Source: Bacillus sp. 491mf
GTDB lineage: Bacteria > Bacillota > Bacilli > Bacillales > Bacillaceae_G
Length of the DNA stretch: 51,574 nucleotides
Direction: 5' to 3'
Assembly (NCBI RefSeq): GCF_900112415.1
Contig: NZ_FOLV01000026.1
Span: forward strand, 1-51,574
Shown here: positions 28,802-37,741 of the stretch, piece after piece
Layout: every line of letters starts with the position of its first letter
Numbering within the stretch: position 1 is the first letter of the stretch
Made by a program: the position numbers and the translations under genes
Notes under the pieces: model-generated
Told to the model about the DNA's origin: nothing
Database searches by the model: none
Seen by the model: only the letters and a program-made list of their open reading frames with translations

Positions 28802-29560
28802 ATGTTACAGAGATTCGGTTTTTCACAATATGAAAGTCAAGCATATGAAGTTCTCGTTTCAAGCGAGGAACCGCTTGATGCAACGAGCATCGTAAAGTAT
28901 TCCGGTGTTCCAAAGGCAAAAATATACGAGGTATTAGTACGCCTTGTTGACAAAGGCATGGTAATGGATTCTGTTTCAGAAAAGAAAAAGCTATATACAG
29001 CTCTGCCACTGCAACTTGCTATCGAAAAATTAACGACAGAATTTCAAGCGAATATTGAAGAGTTACAAAACAACGTATCGAAAAAAAGATTTACAGATGA
29101 CCGTGTATGGAGCTTAAAAGTACAATCTTCTATTCACGCACAATGTAAACAACTTGTGCAAAGCGCAAAAAAATCGATTCGGATGTCAGCGTGGAATGAT
29201 ACATTTTTAGACTATGTGCCGTTTCTAGAAGAAAAGAAAAAACAAGGCGTAGAGATAGAAGCACTTATTGTCGGAGGACTTGATACAACATTAGAAAACA
29301 TCCACCTTCTCATCCCAACAGAAGAGCACCATGCACTTGAGCGCTTTTTACTCATCATTATTGATGATCGTGAAATTTTATTTGCGGGTGCTGAGCAAAA
29401 CGCATGGCAAGCAATGAAAACAATGTCCCAGCCATTCGTTAAATTTTTCACTGAATTTTTCTATCATGACGTTGCCCTTGCGAAAATTACTGAGAAACAT
29501 CATGATTTATTTATGAATGATGAGGAAATCCGAAACCTCTTAATGAAACTACGCTATTAA
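28802..29560 (+). CDS. TrmB-family transcriptional regulator
   Basis: 252 aa. N-terminal winged helix (residues 1-75: LQRFGFSQYESQAYEVLVSS, then ATSIVKYSGVPKAKIYEVL), a short coiled linker, and the TrmB C-terminal domain with SSIHAQCKQLVQSAKKSIRM, which has a phospholipase D-like fold. TrmB proteins often sense sugars in archaea; in Bacillus the ligand is unknown. Strong Shine-Dalgarno CGGGAGGACTT. It is divergent from the DUF77 gene, but the space between them is filled by a repeat. Confidence 0.9.
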   Translation: MLQRFGFSQYESQAYEVLVSSEEPLDATSIVKYSGVPKAKIYEVLVRLVDKGMVMDSVSEKKKLYTALPLQLAIEKLTTEFQANIEELQNNVSKKRFTDDRVWSLKVQSSIHAQCKQLVQSAKKSIRMSAWNDTFLDYVPFLEEKKKQGVEIEALIVGGLDTTLENIHLLIPTEEHHALERFLLIIIDDREILFAGAEQNAWQAMKTMSQPFVKFFTEFFYHDVALAKITEKHHDLFMNDEEIRNLLMKLRY

Positions 29561-29561
29561 A

Positions 29562-29594
29562 AAACGGACATGTACTCCTACTCATGTCCGTTCT
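29562..29594. terminator. Bidirectional terminator
   Basis: AAAACGGACATG-...-CATGTCCGTTCTT between the TrmB gene and a convergent small gene. Confidence 0.85.
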
Positions 29595-29755
29595 TCATTT
29601 TGCTTCTTAATATCCGATAATAATGAGATGATTTGCTCATTTTGTTTGATTTGTTCCTCTGAGTTTAAATAAATAAATCGAATCCAGCGAAGTACAAAGA
29701 CAAGCACAAATATAGGAAGCATAGTAAATAGAGCACCAATCATAGATCCTACCAT
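29582..29755 (-). CDS. Small single-span membrane protein, unknown
   Basis: 57 aa: a hydrophobic helix (FTMLPIFVLVFVLRWIRFIY) followed by a charged, possibly coiled tail (SEEQIKQNEQIISLLSDIKK). I do not recognise it. The AGGAGG upstream is 11 bases from the chosen ATG; an in-frame GTG overlaps the Shine-Dalgarno. The coding-like pattern and the ribosome site support a real gene. It overlaps the terminator shared with the TrmB gene. Confidence 0.6.
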   Translation of the reverse strand: MVGSMIGALFTMLPIFVLVFVLRWIRFIYLNSEEQIKQNEQIISLLSDIKKQNEERT

Positions 29756-29779
29756 CCTAACTACCACCTCCTCTTTTTA

Positions 29780-29935
29780 TATAGATCTATTTTGTCACTG
29801 CTATGAAGAATACCACATGCCCGCTACTTGCTTACTCCCTTTGTTTCAAACACCGACCGTGGCAGAAATAGGCACTGACCGCTTCCATACACGGCCGGAT
29901 GCTCTCGTCTCCCACCTAAAAAAAGGGGGGTTATA
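29780..29935. repeat. Dispersed CTGACCGCTCC-family repeat, copy G
   Basis: GCTATGAAGAATACCACATG, CTTACTCCCTTTGTTTCAAA, CCGTGGCAGAAATAGG, CACTGACCGCTTCC, GGATGCTCTCGTCTCCCACC; nearly full length. Confidence 0.7.
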
Positions 29936-30030
29936 TCGTTTTTTTACTTATATATACACATTCCACAATCTCTTCCCATATCCTTGCACAAAAAATAGAC
30001 ACCTTCAAAAGATGCCTATTTTCCAAACCT

Positions 30031-31341
30031 CTATTTATTCACTTGCTTCTTATTTAAATACCAATACACTGGTAATCCTGTTAACACGATACCAATTGAT
30101 AGGAAACATCTAGTTGGCTCATTAATAATCGCACTTCCAATTACAAATAATGATCCTAAAATTGCTAATGCCGGTACGATTGGATATAAAGGTACGCTAT
30201 ATTCACGTTTTTGTCCTGCATTACGCTTTCTTAAAATGAACACGCCGATAAATGTCATAACATAGAAAATATAAATAATAAATACGGAAATCTCAGACAG
30301 TTCATTCGGATCACTAATCAACATTAAAATAATACCGAGTAAAATCTCAACAAAGATTGCGTTTGCTGGCGTTTGAAACTTATCGTTAATTTTTGAAATA
30401 AATTTTGAGAACGGAAGCTGACCACGCTCTGCCATTGATACTGGGATACGTGGGAATGTTAAAATCTTTCCATTTAAACATCCGAATATCGAAACAATAA
30501 CACCTATACTAATCAATTTTCCGCCATATTGGCCTAATAACATATCAGCTGCTGTTGCTGTTGCATTCTCACTTAAGGTAACAATTTGTGGTGCCGGTAA
30601 AACTTTTAATAGAGCCATGTTAATTAATACATATGCTGCTGTTACAATAAGGATCCCAACTGTCATTGCTTTTGGTAATAGCTTTGTCGGATTTTTCATT
30701 TCACCGCCGATAGACGCGAGTAGAATCCAGCCATCATATGCAAATAATGTTGCTAAAATTGCCATCCCCATGCTTTGATTTGCAGACTCTGGTACAATAA
30801 CGTTAAATACATCGCTATTTCCTTTCCAAAATCCCATTACAACAATAAGTATAATTGGAATCATTTTTCCAATTGTTGTTATCGTTTGAACAATGCCCCC
30901 ATACTTTGTTCCCACACTATTTATAGCACCAAGGAACACAACTGTTCCAATCGCAATTGGTAAATTCCATACTTTATCAATGTGGAAAAAGTTTAACATT
31001 AATGAACTAAAATACAATCCCAACGTCCCAATAATTGCTGGTCCATATACAAGTGTTTGCATCCATCCAGATAAATAGCCCCAAAACTTACCATAAATCT
31101 CCTCTAGATATGTATACAAACCACCATTTTTCGGAATTTGCGCTCCAATTTCTGCAACCGTTAAGCCACTTGCTAAGGTTAAAATCCCCCCTATTACCCA
31201 AGCTAAGATTGCCATGTTAGAACTTCCGGCATAATCCAATACCTTACCTGGCTTCATAAACACGCCAGATCCAATAATTGTTCCAACAACGATTGATAAT
31301 GCGACCGTTAAGCCAATTTTGTTTTTGTCATCGTGATGCAT
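30031..31341 (-). CDS. APC-family amino-acid permease/exchanger
   Basis: 436 aa, about 12 membrane helices, amino acid-polyamine-organocation family. The signature GTIIGSGVFMKPG in helix 1 and GGIVQTITTIGKMIPI in the middle resemble L-type exchangers such as the serine/threonine exchanger SteT. The preceding T-box, whose specifier reads as ACC, suggests a threonine link. Shine-Dalgarno AGAGGGAGG before the ATG. Monocistronic. Confidence 0.85.
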   Translation of the reverse strand: MHHDDKNKIGLTVALSIVVGTIIGSGVFMKPGKVLDYAGSSNMAILAWVIGGILTLASGLTVAEIGAQIPKNGGLYTYLEEIYGKFWGYLSGWMQTLVYGPAIIGTLGLYFSSLMLNFFHIDKVWNLPIAIGTVVFLGAINSVGTKYGGIVQTITTIGKMIPIILIVVMGFWKGNSDVFNVIVPESANQSMGMAILATLFAYDGWILLASIGGEMKNPTKLLPKAMTVGILIVTAAYVLINMALLKVLPAPQIVTLSENATATAADMLLGQYGGKLISIGVIVSIFGCLNGKILTFPRIPVSMAERGQLPFSKFISKINDKFQTPANAIFVEILLGIILMLISDPNELSEISVFIIYIFYVMTFIGVFILRKRNAGQKREYSVPLYPIVPALAILGSLFVIGSAIINEPTRCFLSIGIVLTGLPVYWYLNKKQVNK

Positions 31342-31380
31342 AACTATGTGTCCTCCCTCTAACCCTAGTTTGATTTAAAT

Positions 31381-31640
31381 AAAAAACACTCATCCCTATA
31401 AAAGGGACGAGTGTTATATTCGTGGTTCCACCCTTGTTCCAATTGGCATGAAGACATAAAGCACCAATTGCTCAAGTTTCAGATAACGGCGATTGCCGGC
31501 AAACAATTACTAGATATTCGTTCACTGCTGCAGTTCAAAGGTGGTAAACTATTCTTTCGTATTAGGAAACTCACAGCCAAAGGTTTCCCTCTCTGAAAAT
31601 CGTAAAAAATAGATCATGTCCTTATCAATACTTTTATAAT
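31381..31640 (-). promoter_or_regulatory. T-box leader of the permease, probable Thr (ACC) specifier
   Basis: Antiterminator sequence GGGTGGAACCACG (around 31421-31433) and terminator arms 31404-31415 / 31385-31396 followed by T6. Stem I pairs CTATTTTTTACG with CGAAAGAATAG, and AAGG (31620-31623) with CCTT. The base triplet just above that lower helix on the 3' side is ACC at 31543-31545, followed by A. The same placement in the Met T-box at 37321 gives ATG. Confidence 0.85.
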
Positions 31641-31764
31641 GTCGAAATTTACTATTAATGTTCATTATATTGAATTTTTCAAAAAAATCAAGCTTGTTTT
31701 ATAGTACATAATAAAACTATCATACTATAATATAACAGTTATATAAAAATAAAACAAATATAGC

Positions 31765-31830
31765 AAATACTTCTCTTACTCCCACACATATCCAGACGCT
31801 CTCGCCCATCTAAAAAAAAAAAGGGGTTAT
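31765..31830. repeat. Dispersed CTGACCGCTCC-family repeat, copy H (3' end only)
   Basis: CACACATATCCAGACGCTCTCGCCCATC; only the distal part remains. Confidence 0.5.
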
Positions 31831-31845
31831 TCACAAAGAAAAAGA

Positions 31846-31890
31846 GTTAACCAAAACCCCGCTAAAGCAGTATTTCAGGTTAACTCCTTA
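31846..31890 (-). terminator. Terminator after yidC
   Basis: GAGTTAACC-...-GGTTAACTC followed by TTTTTC on the minus strand. Confidence 0.8.
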
Positions 31891-31917
31891 ATTATATTAT
31901 AACAACAATCTTCTCTC

Positions 31918-32715
31918 CTACGCCTCTTGCAACTGTCCACCTTCACGATCCATTACTTTCTTTAATAGCACAGTTTGAACGACAGTAAATAAGTTACTTG
32001 TAATCCAGTACAAGACAAGTCCTGACGGTGCGGCAAATCCCATAAATAAAATCATTGCCGGCATCATAAATTGCTGGATTTTCAATGCTTGACTTTGTTC
32101 TCCTGTCATATTGGACTGCAATATTTTCATCTGTAGAAATGTTGCCATAGCAGCAAGGGCAGGTAAAATGTGATATGGATCTGCATGTCCCAAATTTACC
32201 CATAAGAAAGAAGCTGAACGAATCTCTTCCGTATGACTAATAGCATAGTACAATGCCGAAAAGACTGGCATTTGAAGTAACAATGGTAAACAACCCATCA
32301 CCGGGTTCACACCGTTCGTTCTCATTAAAATCATCATTTCTTGCTGATATTGCTTTTGTTTCTCCGGATTTTTCGTCGTATCGCCATACTTTTCCTTCAA
32401 CTTCTGAAGCTCTGGCTGCATTTTCTTTGTTTTTAATTGACTGCGATATTGCGTAATCGTCAGTGGCAATAATATCGTACGAACTACAATCGTAATAATA
32501 ATAATGGCAATCCCAAAGCTATGATTCGGCAAATGGTGTGCCACAAACTGCAGCATAACAGAAATTGGATATACAATATAGTGATTCCAAAATCCAGGAC
32601 TAGTCGCATCAATTGGTGCTGCATTTGCACTCGCATTTGCATTAGCACACCCTGATAAAACAACAACAAATAATAATGATAAACTTATGAGCCAAGCTCG
32701 GTATGATTTCAACAT
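31918..32715 (-). CDS. yidC: YidC/Oxa1-family membrane insertase (YidC2 type)
   Basis: Inserts and folds membrane proteins. 265 aa: lipoprotein signal with lipobox LSGC (C23), then the Oxa1 core of five helices with VRTILLPLTITQYRSQLKTK, where the arginine is the hydrophilic-groove residue, and PVMGCLPLLLQMPVFSALYY. Gram-positives have two paralogues; the second (YqjG/YidC2 in B. subtilis) is preceded by the arrest-peptide gene mifM, and here too an ORF of that size is directly upstream. Shine-Dalgarno GGAGGAAG is partly inside a hairpin (32726-32758). Confidence 0.95.
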   Translation of the reverse strand: MLKSYRAWLISLSLLFVVVLSGCANANASANAAPIDATSPGFWNHYIVYPISVMLQFVAHHLPNHSFGIAIIIITIVVRTILLPLTITQYRSQLKTKKMQPELQKLKEKYGDTTKNPEKQKQYQQEMMILMRTNGVNPVMGCLPLLLQMPVFSALYYAISHTEEIRSASFLWVNLGHADPYHILPALAAMATFLQMKILQSNMTGEQSQALKIQQFMMPAMILFMGFAAPSGLVLYWITSNLFTVVQTVLLKKVMDREGGQLQEA

Positions 32716-32722
32716 ATATCTT

Positions 32723-32758
32723 CCTCCAATGTTTCATAATTCGTTAGCGAAACATTGG
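32723..32758 (-). promoter_or_regulatory. Hairpin overlapping the yidC ribosome-binding site
   Basis: Perfect 10-bp inverted repeat CCAATGTTTC (32749-32758) / GAAACATTGG (32726-32735), loop 13 bases. The 3' arm takes in the first two G of the yidC Shine-Dalgarno GGAGG (32723-32727). The 5' arm is the last coding part of the leader ORF, and its TAA stop lies in the loop. Confidence 0.85.
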
Positions 32759-33028
32759 TATATACGGACCTACATCATCACTCTCTCCACTTGCTTCTTG
32801 CCTGCGGACTGAGTGGGCCATTCCATGTTTATAAAAAATAGAGAAAAACGAAATATTCCCTACATGCTTCTCGCACGTTTCCACAAATGCGAAAGCTTTC
32901 TGTCTCCCTCTATATGTTTGTTGGCGTACAAAACGCGAAACATTAGTGAGAAACAAAACTTCTAATAAACAAAGTGCCGTTGTTACAACAGATATATACA
33001 ACATTGCATCTTGCAACAGAAATTCCAT
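32744..33028 (-). CDS. Candidate MifM-like nascent-chain sensor (leader ORF of yidC)
   Basis: 94 aa. One N-terminal membrane segment (about 8-28, MLYISVVTTALCLLEVLFL), a basic middle (RFVRQQTYRGRQK), and a C-terminus EASGESDDVGPYIPMFR with acidic residues E78, E82, D84, D85. The ATG follows AAGGATGTGAAGAG, with its own promoter upstream. It ends 28 bases before yidC, and its last four codons form an arm of the hairpin that hides the yidC ribosome site. B. subtilis MifM has almost the same length, topology and position. Known mechanism there: arrest of translation near the C-terminus, released when the nascent chain is inserted. Arrest here is inference; I do not recognise the stalling sequence. 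Confidence 0.75.
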   Translation of the reverse strand: MEFLLQDAMLYISVVTTALCLLEVLFLTNVSRFVRQQTYRGRQKAFAFVETCEKHVGNISFFSIFYKHGMAHSVRRQEASGESDDVGPYIPMFR

Positions 33029-33050
33029 CTCTTCACATCCTTATGACAGG

Positions 33051-33078
33051 ATTATATCATAATGCTTCAACATGTAAA
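33051..33078 (-). promoter_or_regulatory. SigA promoter of the leader ORF-yidC unit
   Basis: Minus strand TTTACA (33073-33078), 16 bases, TATAAT (33051-33056), 23 bases before the leader ATG. Confidence 0.7.
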
Positions 33079-33208
33079 TTCCTTATATTTGACATATTCA
33101 TGTTATTATACATGCGTTTAAGTTGTAGAAATTTTATAAAATTTTTGCATAATAATAAAACTATTGTCAGTTGTTGAAAAAAGCATTATCCTCTTCTTGT
33201 AATCAAAA

Positions 33209-34126
33209 ATGAATATGGAGATGAAAACAGACATGGGCCAACTAGGAGACGCCGATTTCGTTCCCGATACCGCCTTTTTATCATTCCCAGCTGCAAAAAC
33301 ATGGCATTTAGAATTTGTAATTCAACTGATTGTTATTTTAGTTGCTTCAATTTTCTATGCAGTTTCAATGAATATGTTTTTTATTCCACATCACATGATT
33401 AGTGGCGGCTTTACTGGTGTTGGGATGATTATCGGTTATTTAATGCACTACAACATTGGTGCACTCATCTTTTTATTAAACATTCCACTTCTCTTTCTTA
33501 GTTATTTTTACTTAGGAAAGAAAACAACTTTTTTAACAGCATATTTCGTTACTATATCGACGTTTGCTATGAACGTTGTTCCCGTTCATCAAATTTCAGA
33601 TGATATTTTATTATCTTCTGTCTTTGGCGGTGTGCTGTGCGGGGCTGCAACAGGAATCATTTTCCGGTTCGCTTCTTCGACAGGCGGATTCGATATTATT
33701 GGGTTACTTGTTGCAAAACATCGGGATATTTCAATTGGATCTATCATTTTTGTCTTTAACCTTATTCTCCTTGCAATCGCTGGTTTTATTTTTGGATGGG
33801 ATATTACACTTTACACACTGATTAGCCGATTTGTAGCAAGTAAAGTAATCGATTCCATTCATACAAAGCACATTAAATTAACAGTGATGACAGTTACAGA
33901 AAAAGGAGATATCGTGAAAAGAGCTTTGCTTCAACACGGAATTCGCGGTGTAACAATGGTTGATGCTGTCGGTGGATATACAAACCATAAGAAAAAAATG
34001 ATTTACACAGTTGTTACGCGCTATGAACTAGGAGAAATTAAACGTCTGGTAAGGCATGTTGATAGGCACGCTTTTATTAACATCACAGAAACAGTAGAAG
34101 TAGTCGGACGATTTAAACGTATATAA
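33209..34126 (+). CDS. YitT-family membrane protein (DUF161 + DUF2179)
   Basis: 305 aa: five to six membrane segments in the first 210 residues (MNMFFIPHHMISGGFTGVGM, FASSTGGFDIIG), then a cytosolic DUF2179 domain (LTVMTVTEKGDIVKRAL, ending ITETVEVVGRF). Conserved in Firmicutes; transport function suspected but unknown. No clear Shine-Dalgarno precedes the first ATG; a downstream ATG at 33234 has GGAG 12 bases before it, so the start is uncertain by a few codons. Confidence 0.85.
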   Translation: MNMEMKTDMGQLGDADFVPDTAFLSFPAAKTWHLEFVIQLIVILVASIFYAVSMNMFFIPHHMISGGFTGVGMIIGYLMHYNIGALIFLLNIPLLFLSYFYLGKKTTFLTAYFVTISTFAMNVVPVHQISDDILLSSVFGGVLCGAATGIIFRFASSTGGFDIIGLLVAKHRDISIGSIIFVFNLILLAIAGFIFGWDITLYTLISRFVASKVIDSIHTKHIKLTVMTVTEKGDIVKRALLQHGIRGVTMVDAVGGYTNHKKKMIYTVVTRYELGEIKRLVRHVDRHAFINITETVEVVGRFKRI

Positions 34127-34127
34127 C

Positions 34128-34158
34128 AAAACGCAAGGATGATGTCCTTGCGTTTTTA
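34128..34158 (+). terminator. Terminator after the YitT-like gene
   Basis: AAAACGCAAGGA-TGATG-TCCTTGCGTTTTT. Confidence 0.9.
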
Positions 34159-34274
34159 TTTTTAGATAACATCCTCCAAAATTCAAAATATCTGATAATT
34201 ATTTTTATTCGAATCTAAAACATGTTATACTATGTATTATAAAAATAAGAAATAAATATATATACGACAGAAAA

Positions 34275-34345
34275 GGTTTAAAACAAAAGGAGAAAGCACG
34301 TGCAAGTCACGTTGTATTCTGCATAGCAGCGACTTATAAAGAAAA
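34275..34345. repeat. Dispersed CTGACCGCTCC-family repeat, copy I (inverted)
   Basis: The reverse complement reads AGTCGCTGCTATGCAGAATA, GCACGTGCTTTCTCC, TTTTGTTTTAAACC, the first half of the family. It abuts a bcr1-like fragment. Confidence 0.6.
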
Positions 34346-34390
34346 GCGGAGGCGGCTCGCTCAGAACAGTCGGTGGAGCTCGACAAAGAT
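34338..34390. repeat. Partial bcr1-like repeat
   Basis: AAGAAAAGCGGAGGCGGCTC then GTCGGTGGAGCTCGACAAAG. Confidence 0.6.
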
Positions 34391-34460
34391 GTCGGAAAAT
34401 CAAAATGGATTTATATATTGGTTCTCCTATTCAAATTATAGTGATAAAGGAGCAAAACAT

Positions 34461-34838
34461 ATGAACAAGAATATTAGACTTATTATCGCAACGTTATTTT
34501 CCATAGCAGGCGGTCTCTTATGCTTTTGGACAAATACTCTTATTGGTGAAAATTTATATATTAATGGAATTGATTCCATTGTAAGCGCTTCCGTTTTAGG
34601 TTCGTTTATTTTCTTCTTTTTCAACCGGACAGAAAACACTCGAAAAACGACGCTTTTAACAATGATCGGCATCGTCGGTGCTTGTATCTCATTTTCAACA
34701 ACAAATTATGACTTACCACTGCAACTTAGCACAGCTTTCTTTCACGGTCTTTGGACTTGGTTTATCGCATTTTGCATGGCAGATATCTTTCAGTTACTAC
34801 AAGATGACAGTCATGTTCAGGTGGAAAGTAATTCATAA
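34461..34838 (+). CDS. Small polytopic membrane protein, unknown
   Basis: 125 aa with four hydrophobic segments (IATLFSIAGGLLCFW, IVSASVLGSFIFFFF, TMIGIVGACISF, STAFFHGLWTWFIAF) and a short acidic cytosolic tail. I do not recognise the family. Start at the ATG 8 bases after AAAGGAG; the 24 codons upstream in the same frame come from repeat sequence and were rejected. Followed by a bidirectional terminator. Confidence 0.7.
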   Translation: MNKNIRLIIATLFSIAGGLLCFWTNTLIGENLYINGIDSIVSASVLGSFIFFFFNRTENTRKTTLLTMIGIVGACISFSTTNYDLPLQLSTAFFHGLWTWFIAFCMADIFQLLQDDSHVQVESNS

Positions 34839-34840
34839 TA

Positions 34841-34876
34841 AAAAGGCAGTGCTTCTCTTTAAGCACTGCCTTTTTC
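34841..34876. terminator. Bidirectional terminator
   Basis: AAAAAGGCAGTGCTT-CTCTTT-AAGCACTGCCTTTTT between convergent genes. Confidence 0.9.
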
Positions 34877-34894
34877 AACATGAAATGGATCATT

Positions 34895-35509
34895 TTAATT
34901 TACTGATTGTACAAACACACGTTTAATTTCTTTACGGAATCGTACAGCTACACTTACCGCCACAATCACAACAACACCGATAATAATCTTCCCGATATGA
35001 TCTTCAAGCAATCCAAAAATAGCATCTATGTTGCCACCTAACCAATAACCGCCTACTAAGAAGAACGATACCCAAAATAACGCCCCACAATAAACTGTTA
35101 TCGCAAAGCGGCGAAATGGCAAATTAATGATACCCGCAAAATATCCTGTAAAATGACGTACACCAGGAATAAAAAAGGCGATAAAGATTAAAGAATGCCC
35201 ATACTTATCAAACCATTTTCGCGTTAAATCAATTTTACGTTGCGTTAAAAAGACATATTTTCCGTACCTTTGAATAAATGGCATCCCAAGCTTGTTTCCT
35301 ACCAAATATTGAATTGTCATTCCAACGCTTGTCCCTAAGAAAGAGAAAAGGATTAATAATGGTAAGTGTAACTCACCTGTGTGTGCTAAATATCCTGCAT
35401 AAGCTAATGTTGGCTCTCCCGGAAACGGAAGTGCAATATATTCTAACAGCAGTCCAACAAGTACAACGTAGTAGCCGTACTGTTGAAATAATTCGTGAAC
35501 CCATTCCAT
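34895..35509 (-). CDS. DedA-family membrane protein
   Basis: 204 aa with the DedA (SNARE-associated/VTT) pattern: EYIALPFPGEPTLAYAGYLA near the start, GNKLGMPFIQRYGKYVFL, and FFIPGVRHFTGYFAGIINLP carrying the conserved GxRxxxxxxAG element. Members move undecaprenyl phosphate or phospholipids across the membrane and support proton-motive force. Monocistronic; Shine-Dalgarno AGGAGAGATCAAC. Confidence 0.92.
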   Translation of the reverse strand: MEWVHELFQQYGYYVVLVGLLLEYIALPFPGEPTLAYAGYLAHTGELHLPLLILFSFLGTSVGMTIQYLVGNKLGMPFIQRYGKYVFLTQRKIDLTRKWFDKYGHSLIFIAFFIPGVRHFTGYFAGIINLPFRRFAITVYCGALFWVSFFLVGGYWLGGNIDAIFGLLEDHIGKIIIGVVVIVAVSVAVRFRKEIKRVFVQSVN

Positions 35510-35658
35510 GTTGATCTCTCCTTTTCTTGCTGATATGCAATCTTCTAAACGTTCTTATCTCGTATTTTAATTGTATAAAAATTACACGAGAAGTACTATC
35601 TTAATTACTTACAATAAGCTTACATTTTTGTAAGGAGACTGGCTGTTTCCCCCACTTC

Positions 35659-37299
35659 TCATATACCGCTCATAGACTCATTCAGTTTTTCCACTTCTTC
35701 CTTAATCTTCTTCACATCAACACGTTCAAATAACGGTGACACATTTGAAATACGAACTGGGCATTCAGTCGTATAAGACCAACCTCTCTTTGAAACTCCT
35801 AACATTTGCTCTACTTGTACAGACGAAAATGGAAGAAACGGTGCCAACACTTGTGCAAAATTCACGATGAGGTGAATACAGTTTCTCATCGTGTCATCAC
35901 ACGCTGTCTTATCTTCTTTTATTTGTGTCCACGGCTTCCTTTCATCGAAATATTTATTCGCATAGCGAATATGTTCAAAAATTGTCTCCAGCGCTTGTTT
36001 AAAATGCGCTTTTTCAATAGACTCTCCTACTTCAACGTATATTCCCTTTAGCTTTTCATCCAATTCCTTATTTATTTGACCAGTCGGCACAGCATTCTCA
36101 TAATATTTTTCAAGAAACTTCAGCGTCCTGTTTACAAAATTTCCGTACGCTCCTAACAATTCACTATTATGGCTATAAATGAACTCCCGCCACGAAAAAT
36201 CCGTATCTCGATTTTCAGGTGCGTTTACAGTTAAAAAATAACGAATTGAATCCGGATGATATTCCTTCAATATGTCTGGAACCCAAACAGCCCAGTTTTT
36301 ACTTGTTGATAACTTTCTTTTTTCAATTGTTAAATATTCATTCGAAACAATATATTGAGGCAATGCTTCTGCTTGTACCCCCTGCAAAATAGCTGACCAA
36401 ATAATTGTATGGAACGGAATATTATCTTTACCATGCACATAATACGTCCGTGTATCCTCTCGCCAAAATGGTGAATCATCACCGTTTGTTTCTTGCGCCC
36501 ATTGCTTACTTGCTGAATAATAACCAGACACAGCCTCAATCCACACATACACCTTCTTATCCTCATATCCAGAAACGGGAACGCTCACGCCAATTGGTAA
36601 ATCTCTTGAAACAGCGCGGTCTTGTAAACCTTCTTGTAAGTAGCGAAGCGTTAATTGCACTGCATTCTCACGCCACGTTCCATTTTGTTTCACCGCTTCT
36701 ACATACTCTTCTAACTGCTTTTGTAATGAAGTTAATGCAAAATAAAAATGCTCTGTTTCCTTAATTGTCGGCGCCTTGCCGCACAGTTTACATGTTTTCT
36801 CGAGCAAATCTATCGGATCTAAAATAGCAGAACACGCATCGCACTGATCACCACGCGCACCTGCACCGCAATGTGGACAAGTTCCTTCCACATAACGATC
36901 TGGCAAAAACTGTACACAAGTCTCGCAGTATGTTTGCTCTACTGTCTTTTTATAAATAAGCCCCTTTTCTAAAAGCTCTAAGAAAATATTCTGAACGACT
37001 TGATGATGAGAAGCAGAATCCGTACGAGCATAATAATCATACGAAAAACCTAGCTCCTGAAAACATCGTTCAAATTCTTCATGATAGCGATCCGCAATTG
37101 TTTTAACGCTTACCTTTTCCTGTTTAGCTCGAATCGTAATCGGTGTACCGTTACAATCACTTCCTGATACATATAGCACATTGTCCCCTTTTAACCGATA
37201 ATAACGCGCTAAAATATCCCCTGGCAGTAAACTAGCAATATGACCAAGATGCAACGATCCGTTTGCGTATGGCCAAGCGCCTCCAATAAAAATATTCAT
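35659..37299 (-). CDS. metG: Methionyl-tRNA synthetase (short, second type)
   Basis: Charges tRNA-Met. 546 aa, lacking the C-terminal tRNA-binding EMAP domain of the main Bacillus MetRS. HIGH motif HLGH (17-20), KMSKS motif as KRKLSTSKN, and a double zinc knuckle with eight cysteines ([31 protein letters not shown]). It is preceded by a Met-specific T-box, so it is induced when tRNA-Met is uncharged. The four-knuckle type is sometimes found as an antibiotic-tolerant second copy; whether another MetRS exists cannot be seen here. Confidence 0.95.
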   Translation of the reverse strand: MNIFIGGAWPYANGSLHLGHIASLLPGDILARYYRLKGDNVLYVSGSDCNGTPITIRAKQEKVSVKTIADRYHEEFERCFQELGFSYDYYARTDSASHHQVVQNIFLELLEKGLIYKKTVEQTYCETCVQFLPDRYVEGTCPHCGAGARGDQCDACSAILDPIDLLEKTCKLCGKAPTIKETEHFYFALTSLQKQLEEYVEAVKQNGTWRENAVQLTLRYLQEGLQDRAVSRDLPIGVSVPVSGYEDKKVYVWIEAVSGYYSASKQWAQETNGDDSPFWREDTRTYYVHGKDNIPFHTIIWSAILQGVQAEALPQYIVSNEYLTIEKRKLSTSKNWAVWVPDILKEYHPDSIRYFLTVNAPENRDTDFSWREFIYSHNSELLGAYGNFVNRTLKFLEKYYENAVPTGQINKELDEKLKGIYVEVGESIEKAHFKQALETIFEHIRYANKYFDERKPWTQIKEDKTACDDTMRNCIHLIVNFAQVLAPFLPFSSVQVEQMLGVSKRGWSYTTECPVRISNVSPLFERVDVKKIKEEVEKLNESMSGI

Positions 37300-37320
37300 C
37301 CTACATTCCTCCTTTAAAAA

Positions 37321-37640
37321 TAAAAAAGCCCCGCCCTTATCTTCTAAAAAGATAAGGACGAGGCTGTATATACAGTCGTGGTACCACCTTATTTCGTCAA
37401 TTGCTCACACAATTGACCTCTGCGAGTACGGAGCAATCATTGCTCGTATACTGTGACTTTGATAACGAGAGCCAACGCTCGTCGCCGCCTACTATTATCA
37501 AGTGATAAGTTCAGGACGAAGCTCAGAGGCCATTGTTCAAATGATCATTCTTGCTTCTTTTCAGCTCCCGAAGCTCTCTGGAAAGAATGAATTCATTCTA
37601 CTTTTCCTCTTCAACGCTTTTCATATGTAATTCACATTGT
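37321..37640 (-). promoter_or_regulatory. T-box leader of metG with Met (ATG) specifier
   Basis: Antiterminator GGTGGTACCACG (37377-37388), terminator arms around 37351-37365 and 37327-37343 followed by TTTTTT. Specifier ATG at 37531-37533, just above the AGAGG/CCTCT helix of stem I. Confidence 0.92.
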
Positions 37641-37741
37641 ATATTCATTATACAGAAAAATCAAACTTTTATTGTGTAGTTAGAAGGATTTTTTAATTTT
37701 CATAAGGAAACTATATACCTTCACGGAAAGGGGAGATTATT

